From contig JAJZOM010000288.1 of assembly GCA_021811505.1 (NCBI GenBank), forward strand, positions 1-8,975: a DNA stretch of 8,975 bases, given 5' to 3'. The DNA comes from Thermoplasmata archaeon (GTDB lineage: Archaea > Thermoplasmatota > Thermoplasmata > Thermoplasmatales > Thermoplasmataceae). The position numbers and the translations under genes are program-made. This document shows positions 1 to 5,767 of the stretch, in pieces. Each line of letters opens with the position of its first letter. Position 1 is the stretch's first letter. Under the pieces are notes generated by a model. That model saw only the letters and a program-made list of their open reading frames with translations, was not told the DNA's origin and did no database searches.

Positions 1-151
1 ACATCCGCTCAAACCTGCTGCGGTCGTTTACATACAGGCGGACAGGGTGGACGAGCTTGCAGTCAAGATCGCTGAACTTGAAAACATTCCGCTCATCACC
101 ACAGAACTTGACCCGGAAAAGATATCTAGGATAATGAGTTCACTGAGGTAG
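1..151 (+). CDS. C-terminal fragment of an unidentified protein (5' end outside window)
   Basis: An open plus-strand frame enters from the left edge (codons begin at base 2) and ends with TAG at 149-151, giving 49 visible residues. The fragment starts HPLKPAAVVYIQ and ends KISRIMSSLR. It alternates hydrophobic strands (AAVVYI, IPLITT) with charged, helix-like stretches, as expected for the end of a compact alpha/beta cytosolic domain. No catalytic motif is visible and I do not recognise the family. The stop lies 12 bp inside the 3' end of the opposing ftsY gene, so the two genes converge and overlap. That the frame is coding rests on its uninterrupted run, its protein-like composition and the tight gene packing. 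Confidence 0.55.
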   Translation, partial: HPLKPAAVVYIQADRVDELAVKIAELENIPLITTELDPEKISRIMSSLR

Positions 152-1015
152 GATCCTGTCTAGGAACCATTCCCTGGTGAACTGCTGTATATCATCCAGT
201 CCCTGCCCGTTTCCAACGAAAAGAATAGGCTTCTTTATCTCCGCAGCCATTGTGAGTATCGATCCGCCTTTTGCATCCGTGTCAAGCTTCGTGACAATTA
301 TGCAGTCAAACCCAACTTCACTGAAGAAGGTTTCTGCCTGATTAACGGCATCCTGTCCAATCATGGCATCAAGAACCACGACTGTGAGATTCGGCTTTGA
401 GATCCGTTTTATTTTCTTCATCTCCTCGATGAGATTCTTGTTCGTCTGCATCCTTCCTGCAGAATCTATCAGAACATAGTCTATGTTCCTTGCCCTAGCG
501 TGATTGATTGCATCGAATGCAACGGCAGAGGGGTCACTCCCGCCCTGGTGTTTGATAACAGCGACTCCGACTCTTTCCCCAAGTATTGAAATCTGCTCTA
601 TGGCACCGGCCCTGAATGTATCTGAGGCAGCCACCACAACCCTCTTTCCATTCTTCCTGAGATAGTTTGCAACCTTGGCCACAGTGGTCGTTTTTCCTGT
701 GCCGTTGATCCCGAGGAAAAGCATGACGTAGGGCTTCTCATGGGGATTGAGGATGTCGGGAAGACTCTTCTGCACGTCAAAAATGGGGATTATGGCATTC
801 CTTAGAGCTGTAACATATTTCTCCACAGGAATCTTCTTTCCATCAATGTCGAGACTCTCCTCCATGCTCTTCCAGATTCTTTCCGCGACATCGATGGAAA
901 CGTCTGATTCAACGAGAGTCTCTATGATCTTCGACTCAAGATCTGATTTCTTCACAAACTCTTCAGAAGATTTCGAAAATAAACCGCTGAACTTTTTCTT
1001 TAGATTGTCGAACAT
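140..1015 (-). CDS. ftsY: Signal recognition particle receptor FtsY (SRP-GTPase)
   Basis: This is the membrane-associated SRP receptor GTPase, which pairs with SRP54 to deliver ribosome-nascent chain complexes to the Sec translocon. From the ATG at 1015 it has 291 residues. A short basic amphipathic start (MFDNLKKKFSGLF) leads into the helical N domain (about 1-90). The G domain follows with P-loop GINGTGKT (102-109), DTFRAGAIEQ (132-141), DSAGR (184-188), TKLD (242-245) and the closing GNGQGLDD (268-275). The long acidic A domain of many bacterial FtsY proteins is absent, as in other archaea. A GTG at 1039 would add eight residues but would overlap pfdA. The ATG at 1015 lies one base after the pfdA stop, repeats the pgk-pfdA spacing, and begins with the typical MFxxLKKK sequence. 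It is the last gene of the pgk-pfdA-ftsY operon. SRP54 is excluded because no methionine-rich M domain follows the G domain. Confidence 0.95.
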   Translation of the reverse strand: MFDNLKKKFSGLFSKSSEEFVKKSDLESKIIETLVESDVSIDVAERIWKSMEESLDIDGKKIPVEKYVTALRNAIIPIFDVQKSLPDILNPHEKPYVMLFLGINGTGKTTTVAKVANYLRKNGKRVVVAASDTFRAGAIEQISILGERVGVAVIKHQGGSDPSAVAFDAINHARARNIDYVLIDSAGRMQTNKNLIEEMKKIKRISKPNLTVVVLDAMIGQDAVNQAETFFSEVGFDCIIVTKLDTDAKGGSILTMAAEIKKPILFVGNGQGLDDIQQFTREWFLDRILPQ

Positions 1016-1016
1016 A

Positions 1017-1433
1017 TCACTGTTTCTGATTCTGGGCACTGGCCTGCTGTACCACTGTCAGGAGGGTCTCATACCTGTTTTCGCTCTCTTTCCTCTTTTC
1101 AAGGAGTGAATCCATGGAAGCCTGAAGTGACTGCAACTCGCTTTTAAGCCTGTTCTCAACGTTTTCAGCACTGTCCTCGCGGTAAATGCCCGATCCAATA
1201 GGTAGGAGCAGTTTGTCAAAATTCTCAATCCTGGCGTTCACATAAACACCATAACCGATTGATACCCTGGTTTCGTTACCCTCTATGCTCTTCCTGTTCC
1301 CGATAACGGAAAGGCTCAGATTAATCTCGTCAACGACCCTGCCTATCCTTGATATCTGGTCGTTATAGGATTCGATCACACCCTTGAGATATTCAAGTTC
1401 CTGAATCAGACTTTCACGTGCATCCTGTTCCAT
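1017..1433 (-). CDS. pfdA: Prefoldin alpha subunit (GimC alpha)
   Basis: Prefoldin alpha forms the central dimer of the alpha2-beta4 jellyfish-shaped chaperone that captures unfolded proteins and hands them to the archaeal thermosome. The 138-residue product has the family layout: an N-terminal heptad-rich coil (about 1-48), a central beta-hairpin region (about 55-88, including RVSIGYGVYVNARIEN and LLLPIGSGIY), and a C-terminal coil (about 89-133). The glycine-rich PIGSGIY hairpin is characteristic of the alpha subunit. Length matches archaeal family members. An upstream in-frame start at 1496 would extend the protein by 21 basic residues into pgk. The ATG at 1433 is preferred because it lies one base after the pgk stop. 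It sits between pgk and ftsY and is presumably translated from their shared mRNA. Confidence 0.9.
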   Translation of the reverse strand: MEQDARESLIQELEYLKGVIESYNDQISRIGRVVDEINLSLSVIGNRKSIEGNETRVSIGYGVYVNARIENFDKLLLPIGSGIYREDSAENVENRLKSELQSLQASMDSLLEKRKESENRYETLLTVVQQASAQNQKQ

Positions 1434-1434
1434 T

Positions 1435-2682
1435 TCAATTCCCCGAGAATATTTTCTTGCTTTCCTTGAGCGCTTCCAGCACGGGCATTGGGTCACCGGA
1501 TAAATAACTTATGAGAGCTCCCCCGCCTGTGGACGTGTGATCGAATTTATCCATGAGGTCAAGTTTCTCGAGTGCGTTGAGTGTGTGACCTCCGCCCGCT
1601 ATCTTCATGCCCGGGTTCATGGATATTGCTGTCATGATCTCCCTTGTTCCCGCAGCGTACTCAGACATCTCATACATCCCCATGGGACCGTTCAGGAATA
1701 TTGATTTAGCCTTTCTAATCTCGTCTATATAGTTCACAATAGTGTCCACTCCGATATCCGCCATGAGTTCGTTGTCAGGCATTTTCTGTGATATCGCCAC
1801 TCTCCTCTTCGAGGGATTGAGAACGCAGTCCTGCGGCACAAGAATATTTCCATCGTATTTCTTCACAAGATCCTTGCAGGTGTTGATGAGATCTTCCCAG
1901 TTCTTGTTGCTCCTGACAATGAAATCCCGGTTTTTCTTTCCGATGTCAATTCCCATTGCCCAGAGAAAAGCGTTGCCAACGACACCTCCAGTTATCACCC
2001 TGTCAGAAATTCCCTTATCAAGGAAATTCTTTGCAACGGAAATGGACTCGTTTATCTTGGATCCAGCAAGAATCGCCACCTTGGGTCTCGAATCATCTTT
2101 CATGAACCTCTCAAGTGAAACTATTTCCTTCTCAATCAGTCTGCCTGCAATGTTGGGAATGAGCCTGTGAAAACCAACAAGTGTTGTCTGCGGCCTGTGT
2201 ATTGCAGGAAAAGCATCGTTGACAAAGTAGTCCATCAGGGGAAGCAGGCCTTTTACAATATGGCTCTTCTCCATTGTTTCAAGATCGTCCCCATCGATGT
2301 CTATCTCCTCGGAGTAGAATCTTGTGTTCTCAAGCATAAGTATCTCTCCGCTTTTTAATTCGCCTACAGCCCTCACAACGTCTTCGCCAAAGAGTGAATC
2401 CACAAACTTCACCTTTCTTCCCAGAAGCCTCTGCAGATATAACGCGTGGGATCTGAGCGAGGTAAAATCCTCCTTCCCGGGTCTGCTCTGGTGAGCCAGT
2501 ATAACCACCCTTGATCGGGAGAGAGTTCTGAGCGTTTCGAAATGTGCAAGGAATCTTGTCGATCCTGTTATCTCTCCCGTAATGGGGTTGATTGGCGAGT
2601 TTATGTCCAGCCTTAAAAAAACAGTTTTATCAGTCAGGTCAAAGGAGTCTAGCGTGAAGAAATCCAATTTAGATCCTTTCAT
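1435..2682 (-). CDS. pgk: Phosphoglycerate kinase
   Basis: The enzyme transfers a phosphate between 1,3-bisphosphoglycerate and ADP in lower glycolysis, or the reverse in gluconeogenesis, in the cytosol. The 415-residue product is full length for an archaeal Pgk. The N-terminal substrate domain carries the signature VFLRLDINSP (21-30), the loop HQSRPG (64-69) and LENTRF (117-122). The C-terminal nucleotide domain has NGPMGMYE, the glycine-rich GGGHT (363-367) and the conserved STGGGA (384-389). ATG at 2682 is the only sensible start. A TATA-like run at 2700-2710 is centred about 23 nt upstream, so the transcript probably starts at or within a few bases of the ATG. Its stop (1435-1437) is followed after one base by the pfdA start. 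It is the first gene of the three-gene operon. Confidence 0.95.
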   Translation of the reverse strand: MKGSKLDFFTLDSFDLTDKTVFLRLDINSPINPITGEITGSTRFLAHFETLRTLSRSRVVILAHQSRPGKEDFTSLRSHALYLQRLLGRKVKFVDSLFGEDVVRAVGELKSGEILMLENTRFYSEEIDIDGDDLETMEKSHIVKGLLPLMDYFVNDAFPAIHRPQTTLVGFHRLIPNIAGRLIEKEIVSLERFMKDDSRPKVAILAGSKINESISVAKNFLDKGISDRVITGGVVGNAFLWAMGIDIGKKNRDFIVRSNKNWEDLINTCKDLVKKYDGNILVPQDCVLNPSKRRVAISQKMPDNELMADIGVDTIVNYIDEIRKAKSIFLNGPMGMYEMSEYAAGTREIMTAISMNPGMKIAGGGHTLNALEKLDLMDKFDHTSTGGGALISYLSGDPMPVLEALKESKKIFSGN

Positions 2683-2699
2683 CAGTTTACATGATACGG

Positions 2700-2710
2700 T
2701 ATATATATTT
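2700..2710 (-). promoter_or_regulatory. TATA box of the pgk-pfdA-ftsY operon
   Basis: On the minus strand this reads AAATATATATA, centred about 23 nt before the pgk ATG. Archaeal TATA boxes are usually centred about 25-27 nt before the transcription start, so the mRNA should have essentially no 5' leader. No Shine-Dalgarno-like sequence precedes the ATG. The rest of the 202-bp gap (2683-2884) shows no convincing gene or strong structure. Confidence 0.65.
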
Positions 2711-2884
2711 GTTTATTTGGTGGACTCAGGTTGATGTGAGCGGATTCAGAGCAGAAACAGCAGCAGTCGTTTGTTATGATCGCCTCTTGCGACCTCGTAT
2801 CGACAAATATGGTTCATGAATGCAAAATTATGAATCAAATGTTTAAGAAATTATATTAACTGCTCAATACATATTTTCAAAATC

Positions 2885-3952
2885 CTAGGAAGAGGTTTTC
2901 GTGTTTTCGTCAATTTCCCGCAGTTTCCTCTTCCTGTCCATCATGAAAATGATTGTGTTCAGCCATGCATAGATCCAGACAGTATTCAGCGCAACTGCAA
3001 TGGCTGTGAATACCCAGATGAGCCCGTGCTCGTTTGTTATGGAGATCATGCGGACAGTCGAGATTGCGAATAGGCCAAGAGGAAAGCCATAGGCCCATGA
3101 ACTCATGCTTCCCCTCGGAGGTCTGGTAAAAATTATGATGGTCACAACAAGGAAATTCCATATTTCAAAGCCCCAGAGCATAAGAGAAACGAAGCCGGCA
3201 GTTGAAGGGGAAAGCTGGAAAATATGGAGTTTATTAAATGACACTATGGATAGTATATTTATCACGATTAGGCTTGCTATGCCGACCGGGAGCATGGTCG
3301 TGGGAAGGGTCTCATGAACCTTATTTGTGACGTGTCCCGAGAGGGCCAGGGAACCGATGAATATGTAGAGGAAGAAGAAGATGCCCAGTCCGATAATGGT
3401 CAGATAGTAAATCACAGAACCGGTGCCTCCTCCGTAAAATCCAATGAGATCCGACCCCAGAAACACGCCCGTGCCTATTGCCAGTGGCGGTATGACCACG
3501 GCATAATTGATCTCCTTGAGGTTTATTTCCTTGGTGTAAAGCCTGTAGCCGAGTATAACGCCGAGAATGAGGGCAAGTGAATATTCTACCAGATAGTTCA
3601 GGAGTGAGAAGGATGCTGAAAGAGAGGAAAGTCCATAAAAGTAAATCAGCTGGGAATTGCTGATGAAGCCGATAATCGGGATGAGAGATATGAAACTCAG
3701 CCTGGTCAGATTGTCCCAGTGTCCGTGGATCTTATCATGGATCAGTATGCCTCTGGTGGACCATAAAACAAGTATGACAAAGAAGAGGATAATGCCCAAT
3801 GCCATTAAACCATTTCCAAGGTAGAAAAAAGGAACGAAACCGTCCTGCTGATATGCAAGTATATAGACTTCGGCAAGGGCAAGGGTGGCGATGGACATTC
3901 CGAACCACTCGGATCCAAAAACGGAGATTGTGTTTTTATTCGTCTGAAACAC
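2885..3952 (-). CDS. TDT-family (TehA/Mae1/SLAC1-like) anion or dicarboxylate transporter
   Basis: A 355-residue integral membrane protein with about ten predicted helices (near 17-35, 44-65, 82-104, 121-139 and 149-173, with five more in the second half) and a basic cytosolic tail (DRKRKLRE). It resembles the tellurite-resistance/dicarboxylate transporter family, which includes TehA, the malate transporter Mae1, the sulfite exporter Ssu1 and the plant anion channel SLAC1. The clues are the start GMSIATLAL in helix 1, the repeated two-helix architecture, and LPVGIASLI in helix 7. Substrate cannot be read from sequence; malate, other carboxylates, sulfite or chloride are all possible. The start is GTG at 3952, with a GGTGG directly abutting it, too close for an ideal ribosome site; the next ATG falls inside helix 1. 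It lies 11 bp after the AhpD-like gene and is probably co-transcribed with it. Confidence 0.72.
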   Translation of the reverse strand: MFQTNKNTISVFGSEWFGMSIATLALAEVYILAYQQDGFVPFFYLGNGLMALGIILFFVILVLWSTRGILIHDKIHGHWDNLTRLSFISLIPIIGFISNSQLIYFYGLSSLSASFSLLNYLVEYSLALILGVILGYRLYTKEINLKEINYAVVIPPLAIGTGVFLGSDLIGFYGGGTGSVIYYLTIIGLGIFFFLYIFIGSLALSGHVTNKVHETLPTTMLPVGIASLIVINILSIVSFNKLHIFQLSPSTAGFVSLMLWGFEIWNFLVVTIIIFTRPPRGSMSSWAYGFPLGLFAISTVRMISITNEHGLIWVFTAIAVALNTVWIYAWLNTIIFMMDRKRKLREIDENTKTSS

Positions 3953-3963
3953 CCACCAAAAGA

Positions 3964-4722
3964 TTACTTCTCATTATTTCCACTGTCAAGCTTTGAAACT
4001 ATATCGCTGAGCATATCCATTGATGTTGTGATAACCTTGTTTCCTGTCACGAAGCGTGCGATGGATATTGCATCTTCCATGTTTCTGATGTTCCCTCCGT
4101 TTCTGAAATACTGATTGAGATAAACCGGGGCGCAGCTCTGATCCCTCAGTGACACGCTGATCGCAAAAGCGACCAGGAAAACGGTCTTCTTATCAAGAGA
4201 GAATGGCGACAGCAGTTCCATTCTTTCTCTTATGTGCTCATCAAAGAGATCAAAGGAGAGTTTTGAGAGTGCTGAAAGGCTCTCCGGCGGTTGAGCATTC
4301 CCCGATTCTCTTATCACATTGACCATAATCTTCTCAGCTTCCTTATCCCTGAGCTCGATGGCTTCGAACGATGAAACGACAGGCAGTATTGAAGTCATTG
4401 TTGAAAGTGTCGAAGCCATCACGGCCATTTTGGAAATTTTTATCACATCAAGAATATCATCAACTGCTGCATCAAACTTTTTAGCCAGCCTGTAATGAAT
4501 CAGAGAGGATTCCCGCTGGCCCTGTGCCAGTGATACAGCCAGAGCCACCAGCGGTACCAGTTTCCTGGGAGTCATTGATCTCCCAAGGAAAAGCCTCATA
4601 TTCTCCGTAAACTGCTCTTCCGCCATTTCCTCATTGATTTTGCCGAGAATCCTTATCGCTTCCGGCGTAGCCCCAAGAGTACCTCTGGCGAATGTGTCTA
4701 TTTCATCAAGTTTGCTGCTCAT
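3964..4722 (-). CDS. Tandem AhpD/carboxymuconolactone decarboxylase-like protein with degraded CxxC motifs
   Basis: A 252-residue soluble, helix-rich protein that appears to contain two copies of the AhpD/CMD-like fold. Repeat 1 (about 30-115) has LVALAVSLAQGQ, a histidine at 76 and the trailing helix DDILDVIKI. Repeat 2 (about 155-240) has LVAFAISVSLRDQSCAPVYL and EDAISIARFVTG. AhpD-type enzymes use CxxCxxxH for peroxidase relay chemistry. Here the corresponding positions read Q69, S72, H76 in repeat 1 and D194, C197, Y201 in repeat 2. Only one cysteine and one histidine survive, in different repeats, so ordinary peroxidase activity is doubtful. It may be a decarboxylase-like enzyme with other residues, or a structural or regulatory derivative. 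The ATG at 4722 has a TATA-like box about 24 nt upstream. The gene heads a two-gene operon with the transporter. Family assignment is by pattern only. Confidence 0.65.
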   Translation of the reverse strand: MSSKLDEIDTFARGTLGATPEAIRILGKINEEMAEEQFTENMRLFLGRSMTPRKLVPLVALAVSLAQGQRESSLIHYRLAKKFDAAVDDILDVIKISKMAVMASTLSTMTSILPVVSSFEAIELRDKEAEKIMVNVIRESGNAQPPESLSALSKLSFDLFDEHIRERMELLSPFSLDKKTVFLVAFAISVSLRDQSCAPVYLNQYFRNGGNIRNMEDAISIARFVTGNKVITTSMDMLSDIVSKLDSGNNEK

Positions 4723-4741
4723 GACCTATCATGGAAGCATA

Positions 4742-4751
4742 ATTCATAAAT
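4742..4751 (-). promoter_or_regulatory. TATA box of the AhpD-like/transporter operon
   Basis: The minus strand reads ATTTATGAAT here. The core TTTATGAA is centred about 24 nt before the ATG at 4722, predicting a leaderless or nearly leaderless mRNA. It matches the consensus less well than the pgk box. Confidence 0.5.
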
Positions 4752-4816
4752 CAATCCCGCAAAAATTGTGGAAAAATCCCATGCATTGTGAATGACGGAA
4801 ATACAAAGTTCGTGAT

Positions 4817-5254
4817 TCACGGAAGTATTTCATCGAGAATGACTTCAAGATCAATGTCGTAAATGCCGAACTTGGGGAGTTCTTTCCTTGCATAATTACG
4901 TATCTCGGAGCAATCCTCGCCGATGATTTCCATCCGGAACCTTCTCTGTCCGGTGGTGACTAGAGTTCTCTTTATCATTGGCTGCTGCCTGGAAAACTGG
5001 ATCAGATCGTCAATGCTCTCGGGCGGTACATTGAATGCCAGCACGGCCCTGCATGCATAACCTATCTTTCCGTAATCAATTCCAGCTCTGCAGTCCTTGA
5101 GTATTTCTCGCTTCTTGAGAAGATTTATTCTGTCCCTCACAGTCCACATGCTTTTTCCTGTCTCTCTTGCAATCTCCTCGTATGCAAGCGAACAGTTCTT
5201 TTCCAGCAGATCGATTATCTGCAGATCAAGTGCATCGATCCTGTGAGATTTCAA
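4817..5254 (-). CDS. Lrp/AsnC-family transcriptional regulator
   Basis: A small DNA-binding protein of the Lrp/AsnC (feast/famine) family, which typically forms dimers or octamers and responds to amino acids or other small ligands. The N-terminal part has IDALDLQIIDLLEKN followed by the helix-turn-helix YEEIARETGKSMWTVRDRI (about 25-43). The C-terminal part (about 66-145) fits the alpha/beta RAM ligand and oligomerisation domain, with TTGQRRFRMEIIG at the usual ligand-loop position. I chose TTG at 5254 (145 residues) for two reasons: a strong TATA-like TTATATAT lies about 24 nt upstream, and family members normally begin just before the LDxxD motif. The alternative ATG at 5314 adds 20 atypical residues and lacks both a TATA box at the expected distance and a ribosome site; TTG at 5323 is also in frame. 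It is divergent from the small ORF at 5449. Targets are unknown; the adjacent operon and the gene itself are natural candidates. Confidence 0.85.
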   Translation of the reverse strand: MKSHRIDALDLQIIDLLEKNCSLAYEEIARETGKSMWTVRDRINLLKKREILKDCRAGIDYGKIGYACRAVLAFNVPPESIDDLIQFSRQQPMIKRTLVTTGQRRFRMEIIGEDCSEIRNYARKELPKFGIYDIDLEVILDEILP

Positions 5255-5273
5255 CGAAGGATTATTCCAAGTT

Positions 5274-5284
5274 GATATATAATC
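5274..5284 (-). promoter_or_regulatory. Probable TATA box of the Lrp/AsnC regulator
   Basis: The minus strand reads GATTATATATC, with core TTATATAT centred about 24 nt before the in-frame TTG at 5254. This matches the spacing seen before pgk and the AhpD-like gene. If translation instead starts at 5314, this sequence is inside the coding region and the match is accidental. Confidence 0.5.
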
Positions 5285-5417
5285 TGACACAAAAGAAACG
5301 ATGGAACAATCCATGTTTGCCAAAAAAAACTCATGTTCATCGAAGCGCCTGAAATAGCCTATTTCTATGAAATTTTTCTGATTTTATTCGTCGTTTGCCG
5401 ACTCGTACTTCAGCAAA

Positions 5418-5427
5418 CTATTAATAC
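5418..5427 (+). promoter_or_regulatory. TATA-like box of the 51-codon ORF
   Basis: CTATTAATAC, with core TATTAATA centred about 26 nt before the ATG at 5449, consistent with leaderless initiation. It lies in the 194-bp region between the divergent Lrp/AsnC gene (TTG start) and the small ORF, where an Lrp-type protein might bind. Confidence 0.45.
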
Positions 5428-5448
5428 TGAAACAAGTTCAACGATTTA

Positions 5449-5604
5449 ATGGCACAAAAACCTACAAAAGGAGAATTTAGAGAAGAGCTATTGGTTGAAA
5501 TGGAAAATCTTGGGGAAATTTCAGGTAAATCCATGAGAGTATCTGTGGTTTCGAACCGCAGAGATGATTTTTCCTACTACTTCAGCCATGGAAACGCGGA
5601 TTGA
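5449..5604 (+). CDS. Hypothetical small protein, 51 residues
   Basis: A 51-codon ORF from ATG 5449 to TGA 5602-5604. The product begins MAQKPTKGEFREELLVEM and ends YYFSHGNAD. It is hydrophilic and charged, with a predicted amphipathic helix around residues 8-22 (GEFREELLVEMENLG), followed by a possible beta strand SMRVSVVSN. There are no cysteines, no membrane segment and no signal peptide. A TATA-like box lies at the leaderless distance upstream. It is divergent from the Lrp/AsnC gene and on the same strand as the following nucleotidyltransferase, from which it is separated by 163 bp. I do not recognise it. The case for a real gene is the promoter placement, the coding-like composition and the otherwise empty gap. 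A chance ORF of this length remains possible. Confidence 0.45.
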   Translation: MAQKPTKGEFREELLVEMENLGEISGKSMRVSVVSNRRDDFSYYFSHGNAD

Positions 5605-5737
5605 GGACATCCTCAAACCAACCATTTTTGGATTATCAGTTTAGGAGTAACCGGTTTCTTCAAGCATTCCTGTTCCGTATAAGATTGTCCTATAGACCGG
5701 GCAGAGGATCCTGTCTGATCACACAGTTTCTGGAACC

Positions 5738-5746
5738 AATAAATAG
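5738..5746 (+). promoter_or_regulatory. TATA-like box of the sugar nucleotidyltransferase
   Basis: AATAAATAG, centred about 26 nt before the ATG at 5768. It is only about 14 nt before the upstream ATG at 5756, so promoter position favours the downstream start. Confidence 0.5.
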
Positions 5747-5767
5747 ATTTACCACATGCGGACAGAC

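Noticed and set aside
2780..2792. TCGC/GCGA hairpin in the same gap, considered as a terminator or operator.
   Set aside because: Only four base pairs around a five-base loop and no following U tract; expected by chance.
2776..2859. A 27-codon plus-strand ORF in the gap between pgk and the transporter gene.
   Set aside because: Very short, no TATA-like box or ribosome site at a useful distance, and composition like AT-rich spacer.
5322..5329. Eight-base A tract (T8 on the minus strand) just upstream of the ATG of the Lrp/AsnC gene, considered as an attenuator or archaeal terminator.
   Set aside because: With the preferred promoter at 5274-5284 the tract lies upstream of the transcript, and no other gene ends here in that orientation.
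5702..5717. Imperfect palindrome around GGATCC before the nucleotidyltransferase, considered as a regulator site.
   Set aside because: Arms are interrupted, the sequence is not repeated elsewhere in the window, and no link to the Lrp protein is visible.
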